NCBI RefSeq assembly: GCF_012516475.1
Contig: NZ_CP051217.1
Span: 2,480,001 to 2,544,000, forward strand
Length of the DNA stretch: 64,000 nucleotides
Direction: 5' to 3'
From: Parasphingorhabdus halotolerans
Lineage (GTDB): Bacteria > Pseudomonadota > Alphaproteobacteria > Sphingomonadales > Sphingomonadaceae
Part shown: piece by piece, positions 17,906 to 26,792 of the stretch
Numbering within the stretch: position 1 is the stretch's first letter
Layout of the letters: every line of letters starts with the position of its first letter
The notes under the pieces: model-generated
What the model was told of the DNA's origin: nothing
The model's input: the letters and a program-made list of their open reading frames with translations, nothing else
The model's database searches: none
Program-made: the position numbers and the translations under genes

Positions 17906-18682
17906 GTGATCGAAAAAATCCGTGCGTTGATTGAGTCTTCACGTTTTCAAAATGCGATCATGGTGGTGATCGTGCTCAATGCGATCATCATCGGAATGGA
18001 AACCTCGCCGGGGTTAATGGCACGCTATGGCGAGATTCTCGTTGCGCTTGACCGGATCGCCATCGTGATTTTCATTGTCGAAATTGCCCTGAAACTGATT
18101 GTTTACCGGCTCAGCTTTTTCAAAAACGGCTGGAATATTTTTGACTTTGTGATTGTTGGCGCGGCTCTGCTGCCGACAGGTGGCAGCTTGTCCGTCCTGC
18201 GCGCCTTGCGGATATTGCGGGCGCTTCGCCTGATCTCCGCTATGCCAAAAATGCGCAAAGTGGTGCAGGGCCTGTTCGCCGCAATCCCATCGATGGGGAC
18301 AGTGATCGTATTGCTTGGACTGGTCTTCTATATTGCCGCCGTCATGGCGACGAAGATGTTCGGTAGCGAATTTCCCCAATGGTTCGGCACGATCGGCGCG
18401 TCGCTTTATTCGCTGTTCCAGATCATGACATTAGAGAGCTGGTCGATGGGCATCGTCCGCCCGATCATGGAAGTCTATTCATGGGCCTGGGTGTTTTTTG
18501 TGCCATTTGTTCTGGTGACTTCTTTCGTCGTGCTCAACCTGTTCATCGCGATCATTGTCAACGCGATGCATGAAGAGACGGATGAAGAACAGGCAGCGCA
18601 GCGGGACGAGATATTGCATGAGATTAGAGGATTGCGGCGGGAAGTGGCGGACATGCGTGAGGGGCAAGTGGAACGAAAATGA
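17906..18682 (+). CDS. Voltage-gated sodium channel, bacterial (NaChBac/NavAb type)
   Basis: 258 residues with six membrane segments. The S4 sensor has arginines at 99, 102, 105 and 108 (LRALRILRALRLI). The pore has the filter TLESWS at residues 175-180, as in NavAb/NavSp-type sodium channels, followed by MGIVRPIMEVY and S6 (FVVLNLFIAIIVNAM). The C-terminal tail, rich in E, Q and R (DEEQAAQRDEILHEIRGLRRE), looks like the four-helix coiled coil that tetramerises these channels. GTG 17906 is the start. Such channels are tied to motility and pH or sodium responses in alkaliphiles and marine bacteria; here no such gene is nearby. Confidence 0.92.
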   Translation: MIEKIRALIESSRFQNAIMVVIVLNAIIIGMETSPGLMARYGEILVALDRIAIVIFIVEIALKLIVYRLSFFKNGWNIFDFVIVGAALLPTGGSLSVLRALRILRALRLISAMPKMRKVVQGLFAAIPSMGTVIVLLGLVFYIAAVMATKMFGSEFPQWFGTIGASLYSLFQIMTLESWSMGIVRPIMEVYSWAWVFFVPFVLVTSFVVLNLFIAIIVNAMHEETDEEQAAQRDEILHEIRGLRREVADMREGQVERK

Positions 18683-18795
18683 AACAGCTGTCGCATTGAA
18701 ACAGGGACGGCGCAGCACTCTTTGTCCTGTCCATGCGTCCATTCGCCTCAATCCCCTTAACAATCACGGCCATCTTTTTTTAGCCAGCAGGTTTC

Positions 18796-18816
18796 GGCGG
18801 AAGGCCGCCATTTTTT
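18796..18816 (+). terminator. Possible rho-independent terminator after the sodium channel gene
   Basis: GGCGG-AAGG-CCGCC followed by ATTTTTT forms a small stem with a T tract. It lies only 21 bases before the next start codon, close to its AGGAG RBS, so it may instead act in the 5' leader of that gene. Confidence 0.4.
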
Positions 18817-18836
18817 GTAATCTCTAGGAGTAAAAT

Positions 18837-19355
18837 ATGAAGAATTTCCTGACCCTCATGACCGGTGTCGCATTACTGGCCGCGACCCCGGCTCTGGCAC
18901 AAGATGCCGCTCCGGCTGTCGAAGCCCAGGTTGGAATGAAGGTTATTGGTCCCAATGGCGGTGAGGTAGGATCGGTAGATTCGGTGAGCGACGGTGTCGT
19001 CGTGGTCGATACCGGCAAGAATAAAGCCGCGCTTGCGACCGATGCTTTTGCCGAGGCAGACAATGGCTTGTCCATCATGATGACGAAGGTTGATCTGGAT
19101 ACAGCCGTCGAAAAGGCTGCTGCCGATGCCAGAGCCCAATTGCTCGCCAGCCTCACTCCTGGCACGGAAGTGAAAACCGTTACCGGTGCCGCGGTGATTG
19201 GCACCATTAAGGAAAGCGATGCAGAATATGTGACCGTCGAACATAATGGCCTGCCAGTGAAGCTGCCGGTGGCAGCATTCATGGCGAAGGCGGATGGTGT
19301 TTCCATCACGATGACCGAAGACCAGTTCAAAGCGGCGCTAGCGGGCACGCAATAA
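18837..19355 (+). CDS. Exported PRC-barrel-like protein
   Basis: 172 residues. Signal peptide MKNFLTLMTGVALLAATPALA. The mature part holds two related strands-rich repeats: VGMKVIGPNGGEVGSVDSVS (residues about 32-51) and GTEVKTVTGAAVIGTIKESD (about 107-126), each followed by VVVVDTG or YVTVEHNG. This resembles a duplicated PRC-barrel/YlmC-type motif seen in small periplasmic proteins of sphingomonads. Function unknown. AGGAG sits at the right distance before ATG. It is convergent with ribH. Confidence 0.65.
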   Translation: MKNFLTLMTGVALLAATPALAQDAAPAVEAQVGMKVIGPNGGEVGSVDSVSDGVVVVDTGKNKAALATDAFAEADNGLSIMMTKVDLDTAVEKAAADARAQLLASLTPGTEVKTVTGAAVIGTIKESDAEYVTVEHNGLPVKLPVAAFMAKADGVSITMTEDQFKAALAGTQ

Positions 19356-19397
19356 AATAGTTTCCATGACGGCGGCGGGCAAACAGGTCCGCTGCTG

Positions 19398-19820
19398 CTA
19401 GCTGGAAAATTTCAGCCCAAGTTCATACATCGCAATGGCCGCAACCGCTGCTTCGCCGCCCTTGTTTTTTTCCGTCTTGTCGGCACGCGCCAAAGCCTGT
19501 GCTTCGTCTTCGACCGTAATGATACCATTGCCGATTGCGGCCCCGTCCATGGTTAGCGCCATGATTCCGCGCGCGCTTTCGCCAGCGACAATTTCAAAAT
19601 GATAGGTTTCGCCGCGGATAACCACGCCGATGGCGACATAGCCATCATATTGGTCGCTCTCCATCGCCAGCGAAATCGCGCCGGGAATTTCGAGCGCCCC
19701 GGGAACAGTGAGGGTCTCATGCTCGTGGCCGGCAGCCTCGAGCGCAGAGCGCGCGCCATCGAGGAGCATATCGTTGAGATGATCATAAAACCGTGCTTCG
19801 ACGATCAGGAATTTTGCCAT
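19398..19820 (-). CDS. ribH: 6,7-dimethyl-8-ribityllumazine synthase
   Basis: 140 residues, typical length. It joins 5-amino-6-ribitylaminouracil with 3,4-dihydroxy-2-butanone 4-phosphate to form lumazine, the penultimate step of riboflavin synthesis. The signatures are [55 protein letters not shown] (with the substrate-binding R-G-E-T-x-H) and [14 protein letters not shown]. It follows ribB with a one-base TAATG overlap, so the two are translationally coupled. The order ribB-ribH gives the enzyme making the four-carbon unit followed by its user. Confidence 0.95.
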   Translation of the reverse strand: MAKFLIVEARFYDHLNDMLLDGARSALEAAGHEHETLTVPGALEIPGAISLAMESDQYDGYVAIGVVIRGETYHFEIVAGESARGIMALTMDGAAIGNGIITVEDEAQALARADKTEKNKGGEAAVAAIAMYELGLKFSS

Positions 19821-21136
19821 TATGCCGACTCCAGCTCTATGGTTTCTTTAGACGCATCACCGGTTGGAATTTCACGCTGTCCCACAATGCGCAGACCATA
19901 AGCATCCAGCCCGACCAGATCATGGCTGGTGTTGGAAAGTAGTTCCATATCGCTGACACCCAGCTCGGTCAGGATCTGCGCGCCGACACCATAATCGCGG
20001 AGCTGGTCCATATGCGGTCCCTTTTCGCCAGCCAGTTTGCGAACCTGGTTGGACAGAAATTGCGGGCTCGACTGGGTAATGAACACAATCAGTCCCGCAC
20101 CTTCCTCCCCGATGATTTTCATGCATTCGGACAACGTCTTGCCGCTGGGACCGGTCTGGCCAAATATGTCGTTGAAGATGGTCATCGCATGCATGCGCAC
20201 CAAGGTCGGTCTTTCGGGGTTGACATGACCTTTCTGTAGCACGATCTGCTCGGTCTCTGTTGCCTTGTTGTAATAGGTGATAGCTTTCCACTCGCCGCCC
20301 CAGTCACTGGTGAAGTTCGCTTCTGCGCGGCGGGCAGCGAGATGATCGTTACGCAGGCGATAGGCAATTAAATCCCGGATCGTGCCGATTTTCATGCCGT
20401 GGTGCTGGGCAAACTCAATGAGATCATCAAGCCGCGCCATCTCTCCATCGTCCTTCATGATCTCGCAGATCACGCCGGAAGGATTAAGTCCCGCCAGCCG
20501 CGACACATCAACCGCCGCTTCGGTATGGCCCGCGCGCACCAGCACGCCGCCGTTGCGCGCTTGCAACGGGAAGACATGGCCCGGTGTAACAATCTCCTCC
20601 TTGCTCTTGGTGCCGTCAATCGCCACCGCGACAGTACGCGCCCGGTCGGCGGCGGAAATGCCGGTGGTCACCCCGTCCCGCGCTTCTATGGATATGGTGA
20701 AGGCGGTTTCATGCGCAGTACGGTTATTCTGGCTCATCATATCGAGACCAAGTTCATCGACGCGCGCTTTTTCCAGAGCCAGGCAAATCAGCCCGCGGCC
20801 ATATTTGGCCATGAAGTTAATCGCATCGGGCGTTGCCATTTGGCCCGGAATGATCAGATCGCCTTCATTCTCACGGTCTTCGTCATCGACGAGAATATAC
20901 ATTCTGCCGTTGCGTGCTTCGTTTATAATCTCTTCCGCCGTTGCCATCACGTCGCTACCGCCGCGCGCGAGATATTTCTCCAGCTTGCCAAGCGTTTCAG
21001 CGGTCGGATTCCAGTCATCCTCACCAAGACGGCGCAGGCTGTTAGCGTGTAGGCCCGCCGCGCGAGCAAGGCCAGCGCGGGTTTCTTCACCGGATTCGAT
21101 CAGTTCGATCAGTTGCTCTATCAATATTTTGCTCAT
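19820..21136 (-). CDS. ribB: Dihydroxybutanone phosphate synthase with N-terminal helix-turn-helix and degenerate RibA domain
   Basis: 438 residues in three parts. Residues about 10-57 ([20 protein letters not shown], then [20 protein letters not shown]) look like a Cro/CI-type helix-turn-helix. From about 64 comes RibB, with its acidic metal/substrate motif [10 protein letters not shown] at 84-93 and THE-like [21 protein letters not shown]; it turns ribulose 5-phosphate into 3,4-dihydroxy-2-butanone 4-phosphate. From about 265 comes a GTP-cyclohydrolase-II-like domain whose zinc cysteines are missing ([15 protein letters not shown]), as in RibBX proteins, so it should not hydrolyse GTP. Palindromes upstream may be bound by the N-terminal domain (inference). 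Coupled to ribH. Confidence 0.9.
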   Translation of the reverse strand: MSKILIEQLIELIESGEETRAGLARAAGLHANSLRRLGEDDWNPTAETLGKLEKYLARGGSDVMATAEEIINEARNGRMYILVDDEDRENEGDLIIPGQMATPDAINFMAKYGRGLICLALEKARVDELGLDMMSQNNRTAHETAFTISIEARDGVTTGISAADRARTVAVAIDGTKSKEEIVTPGHVFPLQARNGGVLVRAGHTEAAVDVSRLAGLNPSGVICEIMKDDGEMARLDDLIEFAQHHGMKIGTIRDLIAYRLRNDHLAARRAEANFTSDWGGEWKAITYYNKATETEQIVLQKGHVNPERPTLVRMHAMTIFNDIFGQTGPSGKTLSECMKIIGEEGAGLIVFITQSSPQFLSNQVRKLAGEKGPHMDQLRDYGVGAQILTELGVSDMELLSNTSHDLVGLDAYGLRIVGQREIPTGDASKETIELESA

Positions 21137-21171
21137 GGAATCGCCTTTGCAATGTGATGTTGCAAAGCGTC

Positions 21172-21223
21172 TATCACATTGTAGTGTGATACGTCTAGAG
21201 TGATTATCACATTAGATGTGATA
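21172..21223. promoter_or_regulatory. Cluster of TATCACA/TGTGATA palindromes upstream of ribB
   Basis: Two inverted repeats: TATCACA-N6-TGTGATA (21172-21191, perfect 7-base arms) and TATCACATTAGATGTGATA (21205-21223, perfect 8-base arms). A third overlapping palindrome, GTGATTATCAC, lies at 21200-21210, and a half site ATGTGATG at 21152-21159. They fill the region just before the ribB start. This spacing fits binding by a small dimeric helix-turn-helix protein; the one fused to RibB is the obvious candidate. I see no FMN riboswitch. Confidence 0.6.
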
Positions 21224-21284
21224 GCAATATCGCTGTAGTTCGTCCTGTTTGCGCCTGTAAACTTCACGTTGTAGAGACTTGCTC

Positions 21285-22409
21285 ATGCATAATATAGCGA
21301 CTTATCTCACCGCCATATTCTCCGCGCTGGTCTTGTCGCCAGCCGGTTTGGCACAAGAAACCGCGCCAGGCGAAACGGACGCTGCTGCAAAAAGTCCTGT
21401 GGGTTCCTATCGCCTCACCGGTGTTATGGAAACGGCGTCCAATCTTCTGCTTGAAAAAGATGGCACATATAAATGGGAACTTATAGTTGGCGGCCTGGAC
21501 CTGTATAGCGAGGGAAATTGGACGCAAACCGGCGGGCAGGTGATACTCGGCCCGCATCAGTTTAAAAGGGATATGCCGGTTTTTGTATTGGGTCAAAGCT
21601 ATCGCTGGGACAATGAAGAATCCGATGCCGCCTTTGACGCGGAAAATATCCGGCGTATAAACCGGGCTAAATGGAATTGTGCTTTTCTGACAGATGGCGG
21701 CTATTTTTCATCTTCGGATGACACGCCTTTTCCAAAAAACCTGCGGCCAGAAGAACAATTTGATGCTGGTGTTAAAATCGAGCGTGATCGGTATCGCGCA
21801 TATGAAAAAGCGATGACGGCCTATTTTGCGCGTGACCGGTCCGGCACGGACGATGATCTTGAAATAGCCGCGCGCACGGCAAAGCTGGAATGGGAAGAGG
21901 CGGTTGCGTTTCTTGCAGAAAGTGGCCGCGCTGCGGGCAAGACAATGCAATATCAACCGCCCCCTATGCCGGCGGAATGCCTGTATCTGTCTGCTGATAA
22001 AACCGGTTATTCGGCTAATGAAAACGGGTCTTATGCAAACTGGAGCGAGGGCGTGGGTATATGGGTCAACCGGCGCGAATATCCCGATGCGCGTTTGAAC
22101 ATAAGCGCCGAATTTACCTTTGCCGATGGTAGCAAGGAACGCGCGAACAGCTACGAACTTGGCTTTGCCCTCGCTTCAGCAGCTATGCAGCGGCAGTTAC
22201 AGTCGATCAAACTGACCTTGCTCCATGACGGGAAGGAATATTCTTCCCAATTCGATGTTCCGGCGGATTTTAATGCGCGGGTTTATGAAGTCAGCGTGGA
22301 CAGACGCGTGTTTATAAAGCCGCCTTTTGCGGAGCTTCGATTAAATATGTCCGGTGACAAGCTGTTATCCGCAGATGGCAGTCGCGGATATTATGCTAAA
22401 ACCCGGTAA
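21285..22409 (+). CDS. Exported protein of unknown function
   Basis: About 374 residues, not recognised. Signal peptide MHNIATYLTAIFSALVLSPAGLA, cut near residue 23. The N-terminal third (GSYRLTGVMETASNLLLEKDGTYKWELIVGG ... GNWTQTGGQVIL) resembles small lipocalin-like or META-like 'cost/benefit' beta domains. A central charged helical part (KIERDRYRAYEKAMTAYFARD) follows, and a C-terminal beta-rich part with TLLHDGKEYSSQFDVPADF. Divergent from ribB; the ribB palindromes therefore also lie upstream of it. TTG 21279 is a less likely start. Confidence 0.6.
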   Translation: MHNIATYLTAIFSALVLSPAGLAQETAPGETDAAAKSPVGSYRLTGVMETASNLLLEKDGTYKWELIVGGLDLYSEGNWTQTGGQVILGPHQFKRDMPVFVLGQSYRWDNEESDAAFDAENIRRINRAKWNCAFLTDGGYFSSSDDTPFPKNLRPEEQFDAGVKIERDRYRAYEKAMTAYFARDRSGTDDDLEIAARTAKLEWEEAVAFLAESGRAAGKTMQYQPPPMPAECLYLSADKTGYSANENGSYANWSEGVGIWVNRREYPDARLNISAEFTFADGSKERANSYELGFALASAAMQRQLQSIKLTLLHDGKEYSSQFDVPADFNARVYEVSVDRRVFIKPPFAELRLNMSGDKLLSADGSRGYYAKTR

Positions 22410-22453
22410 TGCGACAAGTGACCCCCCGCAGTAATACGCGAAGAAGATAAGGC

Positions 22454-23326
22454 TTACAAAAATTCCCGCAAGGTCGCAATAAACCTATCAAACTGGTCAT
22501 GGTGCAACCAGTGACCGGCATCGGCAAATTCCTTCACGACCGCGTTGTCGCCAAAATACTGCATGCGACCATCTTTCTCCGGATTGCTGGCCCAGCTGTC
22601 GGCACCATAGTGGAGCTGGGTCGGGCAAGTGACATTGGCCCACAGCGCGTGGATCGCATCCTGGGTCAGGTCGATGCTGTCCCAGTGTTGCACATAGGGA
22701 TCGAATTTCCAGCTATAGCTGCCATCCTCATTGCGGATCACCGCATAGGTGGTGAGGTGCCGAGCCTGTTCATCAGACAGATGCTGGTTGGCATCCTGCA
22801 TCCGCTTGAGCGCATCCTCAAATGTTGCGTAGCGCTTGACCTGACGGCCGGCGGCCTTGCGCTTTTCCTCAATGCTATTACGCACCCGCTGCAACTGACC
22901 AATTTTCTCGCGTTCGGCTAGCATCTCGGGTCCCGGGCCAAGCCCTTCTATCGCGACCAGCTTGCGCACTGTATCGGGATAAAGCCCGGTATAGCGTAGC
23001 GCGATATTGCCGCCCATGCTGTGCGCGACAATGGTGACGGGTGAGAGGTCCAGCTGATGGATCAGTTGCGCCAGATCGGTGACCATCGCCATGCTGGAAT
23101 AATTGCCATCGGTACTCCACTGGCTGTCGCCATGCCCACGCACATCAGGACAGATAATATGCCAGTCATGACGCAATTCTTGCGCCACCCAGTCCCAGTT
23201 ACGGCAGTGGTCCTTGCCCCCGTGCAGCAGGATCAGCGGTGGTGCATCGGCATTACCCCAATCGGCATAATGCAGTCGGAGGCGTTGGGAGAAATAGCTG
23301 TGGGAGGCGGGGCCGATAAGGGTCAT
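22454..23326 (-). CDS. Alpha/beta hydrolase
   Basis: 290 residues, alpha/beta hydrolase fold. The oxyanion region LILLHGGKDH comes first, then PDVRGHGDS and the nucleophile elbow AHSMGGN with serine 103. The catalytic histidine is in DAGHWLHHDQF near residue 272. The overall pattern is that of esterases or epoxide-hydrolase relatives with a serine nucleophile. No signal peptide. Substrate unknown. It is convergent with the exported protein gene upstream. Confidence 0.87.
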   Translation of the reverse strand: MTLIGPASHSYFSQRLRLHYADWGNADAPPLILLHGGKDHCRNWDWVAQELRHDWHIICPDVRGHGDSQWSTDGNYSSMAMVTDLAQLIHQLDLSPVTIVAHSMGGNIALRYTGLYPDTVRKLVAIEGLGPGPEMLAEREKIGQLQRVRNSIEEKRKAAGRQVKRYATFEDALKRMQDANQHLSDEQARHLTTYAVIRNEDGSYSWKFDPYVQHWDSIDLTQDAIHALWANVTCPTQLHYGADSWASNPEKDGRMQYFGDNAVVKEFADAGHWLHHDQFDRFIATLREFL

Positions 23327-23517
23327 GGCGGGTTCCGTTGGTGGTGGGTTTGTTTGAGGACGGCTGTAGGGGAGTTACAGTGACGGACAAGCATCCGTCA
23401 AATTTGTTGTGATCTCAACATCCCGAAACCGGACATTCGCATTTGCATTCTTTGATGGCGCAAATTGGGTGGCAAGTTGGCGCCTTCGCGCCAAAAAGAA
23501 GAATTTACCCTTCGAAG

Positions 23518-24720
23518 TCAATGCGAAGTCAATTTAGGAAAGGGCAGCGGCCCCCCAAGGCGCGAGAAAATCAAGCGCCGGGACATTATGCGAAGTGGTA
23601 ACTCGTAGATTCGACAAATCAAGGCACTGACCAAGGTTACGACAATGAGCACGACGCTGTAAAGCGCCAAGGTATCGGCAATCGAAAACTGAGGAATAGC
23701 AACCCCAGAAACGACGACTGTTGAAGCCGTAGACAGGTGGATGGTAGCCTGAAGGAATATATAGATCACCAGGACATGAGACATATAGATCGAATATGAC
23801 CATGCACCCATTGCGACGAAAGGGCGCATCCGTAGCAGTCTTCGCAAGCTCCCATCCCTTCCTTTAGCAATGGCTAGTATAAGAGCGGCAGCAATCAAAA
23901 AGACACCGACCTTTTGATACGGCTCGATAAAAATTCCGACATATAGAAAAAAAGAGACAAATATCGCCCATTGAAGCCAAGCTGGAACTTCCAACGATGG
24001 TTTGCGCGCGCAAATGCCGCTCACTATACAACCGGTAAAAAACCCAGCTAAGCATCGGTAGATTGCACTGTTATCAATGATCGCGAAAACAGAACTCGTC
24101 AAACCAAGTAGAGCGAAAAATCCAAATACATGCCACTTCGCTCGACCAAAAACTAAAACCACCAAGGCGAAAAGCAGGTAACAATAGAACTCAACACTAA
24201 TTGACCAAGCAGGGCCGTTGAACGTGCCCCAACCAATGCTCGGGCCAAGCGCCTGCGTTAGCGTGAGTTGGGATATAATATCGGAAAAGCCATTCGCCGT
24301 GAATGCGGCAGCCTCAAACTCCGGATACCCAATTGCGCCAATTATCCATTTGGCCACTTCGATCGCAAAGAATGCAAGAAAGAATAGGAAGTGAACTGGA
24401 TAGAGCCTTCCCAGCCGTAGCAGTTGAAAGCGGAGTACATCTCTGGTGGAGTTCAGTCGGTCTCCATAGATCATACAGATCACAAAACCCGACAAGACAA
24501 AAAACAGGTCCACCATGGCGGTTCCGTTTCGGAAAAAATCAATATCGTAGAGCCAAGGATTCCATGCCGGGAAATGCACAAACACTACTAGTGTAGCAGC
24601 AATCCCGCGGAGACTTTCAAGCTCTTCAATTTTAGGTGGCGAATTTTCCGAAATATTATGTTCTCCACGACCGCCACTGCCGATCAGTTCCGGGTCGACA
24701 GATGGCCTCGTAGTGGTCAC
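23518..24720 (-). CDS. Acyltransferase 3 (OafA/YrhL type) membrane protein
   Basis: 400 residues with about ten membrane segments. The N-terminal signature is ELESLRGIAATLVVFVHFPA, where the histidine is the catalytic one in this family, followed by VDLFFVLSGFVI and RLGRLYPVHFLFF. These enzymes acylate cell-surface sugars (O-antigen, exopolysaccharide, lipids). The start GTG 24720 is the longest option and gives a cytoplasmic leader; no clear RBS. The gene and its flanks are clearly more AT-rich than the surroundings and no partner genes lie near, which suggests recent transfer (inference). Confidence 0.88.
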   Translation of the reverse strand: MTTTRPSVDPELIGSGGRGEHNISENSPPKIEELESLRGIAATLVVFVHFPAWNPWLYDIDFFRNGTAMVDLFFVLSGFVICMIYGDRLNSTRDVLRFQLLRLGRLYPVHFLFFLAFFAIEVAKWIIGAIGYPEFEAAAFTANGFSDIISQLTLTQALGPSIGWGTFNGPAWSISVEFYCYLLFALVVLVFGRAKWHVFGFFALLGLTSSVFAIIDNSAIYRCLAGFFTGCIVSGICARKPSLEVPAWLQWAIFVSFFLYVGIFIEPYQKVGVFLIAAALILAIAKGRDGSLRRLLRMRPFVAMGAWSYSIYMSHVLVIYIFLQATIHLSTASTVVVSGVAIPQFSIADTLALYSVVLIVVTLVSALICRIYELPLRIMSRRLIFSRLGGPLPFPKLTSH

Positions 24721-24899
24721 TTGTCAAACCGATGCAAGAAATTCAATTCGCCGCTCGTCGGTGGTGATGCAACATCCAGCTTCGCCCAACGAATATCGAT
24801 ACTATTTTCACGACAGCAGGCCAACGTCATCAACTGAGTCGTAAACTGACTGACCGCTATTGAATAGCTGATGTCCACTTTTTGCGCCCATCGCTGCCG

Positions 24900-25724
24900 C
24901 TACCCCAGCGCCACACCCTCAATCGTAATCCGGTTCAGATAGCGCCGATGCCCCTGATAATCATTCAGCGCATAATGCCACGTCGCGCGGTTGTCCCACA
25001 TCGCCAGATCGCCCTCGCTCCATTTGTGGCGATGGTGGAAACGGTCCTGCATGATGTGGGCGTACAGCTCCTGTAGCAGCGCCTTGCTTTCTTCGGGCTC
25101 CATATCGACAATTTCCAGTGTGAAACCGGGATTGACGTACAGCCCTTTCGCGCCGCTTTCGGGGTGGGTGAGCACGATCGGATGGACGGCCGTTTGCCCG
25201 GCCTGATCGGCATTGGTGTAGCGATCACCAACGGCCTTGCGATATTCGCTTTCTTCGCCAAAAATATGCGCGTTGCCGTGACGGGCTTTCAGGTCTTTAA
25301 TCCGTTCTTTCATGTCATCATCGAGCGCTTCATAGGCCGCTGCCATTCCGGCAAATAATGTGTCGCCACCGCTGGGCGGGATTTCCAGTGCGTAGAGGAT
25401 CGAGCCCATCGCCGGAATTTCATCATAGCTGTGATCGGTGTGCCAGCCACCACCGATATTAAGCTGCTGGTCGGGCTCTTTGAGCACTTCGGCAATCGCG
25501 GGATAGCCTTCGCGCTGTTTGAAGAAGCGGTTGAAATCGATGTTGCCCCAGCGTTCGGCAAAGGCAATATGATCTTCGGGCGTCAGGTTCTGATTTTTGA
25601 AAAACAAAGCGCCGTGTTTCTGAAAGGCATTCCGGACTTCGGCGAATTGACCATCGCTCAGCGATTTGACATCAATATCCTCAACAATAGCCCCGACCGC
25701 ATCGCTGGCTTTGGTAATTTGCAT
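24900..25724 (-). CDS. TauD/TfdA family 2-oxoglutarate-dependent dioxygenase
   Basis: 274 residues, complete. The iron ligands are H95 and D97 in WHTDHSY and H250 in NRATWHYALND; the 2-oxoglutarate arginine is R261 or R265 in HRRYLNRITIEG. The N terminus ITKASDAVGAIVEDIDVKSL and LFFKNQNLTPEDHIAFAERWG are typical. The family oxidises taurine, alkyl sulfates, phenoxyacetates and similar compounds. The neighbours (acyltransferase, SDR) do not reveal the substrate. Confidence 0.9.
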   Translation of the reverse strand: MQITKASDAVGAIVEDIDVKSLSDGQFAEVRNAFQKHGALFFKNQNLTPEDHIAFAERWGNIDFNRFFKQREGYPAIAEVLKEPDQQLNIGGGWHTDHSYDEIPAMGSILYALEIPPSGGDTLFAGMAAAYEALDDDMKERIKDLKARHGNAHIFGEESEYRKAVGDRYTNADQAGQTAVHPIVLTHPESGAKGLYVNPGFTLEIVDMEPEESKALLQELYAHIMQDRFHHRHKWSEGDLAMWDNRATWHYALNDYQGHRRYLNRITIEGVALG

Positions 25725-25799
25725 CGCTTTTCTCCCAAATAACGCATTTCTTTATAGTCGAAAACCATGATAGGATAAAGGAAACAAGGAGAATCCCCG

Positions 25800-26792
25800 A
25801 TGACCGCCGCAAAACTGAATCGTCGCCAGTTAATCGCCGCCACTGCCGCAACAGGCGCTGTGCTTGCCACGGGCCCCGCCAGCGCCGCTGAAACGAGCGC
25901 GCCCGATCTAAAAGGCAAATCCATTTTGATCACCGGCTGCTCTTCGGGATTCGGCTATCTCGGCGCAATTCATTATGCCAAACTGGGCGCGAAGGTTTTT
26001 GCAACCATGCGAGGCTTGCCGCGACCTGAAGGCGCTGCGCTGGGAAAGGCAGCGAAGGACGGAAAGCTCGATGTGACGTTGCTGGAGCTTGATGTCTTGT
26101 CGGATGAGTCGGTGAACACAGCGGTGGCCGAGGCCGAACGTCTGAACGGTGGCGCGCTCGATGTTATCATCAACAACGCCGGTATTGGCACCGGCGCGCC
26201 GGTCGAGTTGCAGGATATCGAGGCGATGCAGTTGCTGTTTGAGACCAATGTGCTCGGCTATCAACGGGTGGCGCGCGCGGCGCTGCCGGCTATGCGGGCA
26301 AAGAAATCGGGAGCGATTTTCAATGTGTCCTCGCAGCTTGGCCGGGTGATGGTGCCGGGCATGGGACTGTATAGTTCGACCAAATTTGCGGTGGAATCGA
26401 TGAGCGAGCAAATGGCTTATGAGCTTGTGCCGCATGGCGTTGATGTCACCATCGTCCAGCCCGGCGGGTTCCCGACCAAAATCTGGGAAAATGGAAATAA
26501 ACTGACCGCCCCGATGCTGGAGCGTGCAGATGAAGAGCGCAAAGCGGCCTATCCCGAACTGGTTGCTGGTGCATTGCGCGACGGCGGTGGCTCGACTGAT
26601 CCGATGGATATTCCGCGCGCAATCGCTAGCATAATTGCAATGGCTCCGGGTAAACGTCCGCTGCGCTTGCCGGTGCATCCTGGCGGCAAACCGCAGATCG
26701 GGATAAATGACGTCAGCGCGAAAACGCAGGTTGCGATGCTCGGCAATTCGCCCTTTGGGCCTTGGGTGAAGGATGTTAACGGGCGCGGTTAG
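25800..26792 (+). CDS. SDR family oxidoreductase with Tat signal
   Basis: 330 residues. The N terminus NRRQLIAATAATGAVLATGP with a following SAA cut site looks like a twin-arginine signal. The short-chain dehydrogenase core has the cofactor loop TGCSSGFG (residues 45-52), NNAG (125-128), S178 in NVSSQL and the catalytic Y191/K195 in YSSTK. All catalytic residues are present. An SDR sent out by Tat would carry its cofactor with it, which is unusual. It is divergent from the dioxygenase and convergent with the small membrane protein. Confidence 0.88.
   Translation: MTAAKLNRRQLIAATAATGAVLATGPASAAETSAPDLKGKSILITGCSSGFGYLGAIHYAKLGAKVFATMRGLPRPEGAALGKAAKDGKLDVTLLELDVLSDESVNTAVAEAERLNGGALDVIINNAGIGTGAPVELQDIEAMQLLFETNVLGYQRVARAALPAMRAKKSGAIFNVSSQLGRVMVPGMGLYSSTKFAVESMSEQMAYELVPHGVDVTIVQPGGFPTKIWENGNKLTAPMLERADEERKAAYPELVAGALRDGGGSTDPMDIPRAIASIIAMAPGKRPLRLPVHPGGKPQIGINDVSAKTQVAMLGNSPFGPWVKDVNGRG

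Noticed and set aside
21172..21223. CRP/FNR binding site
   Set aside because: CRP sites read TGTGA-N6-TCACA; here the half-sites are in the opposite order.
21137..21284. FMN riboswitch before ribB
   Set aside because: No RFN-like conserved helices can be traced; the region is dominated by short DNA palindromes.
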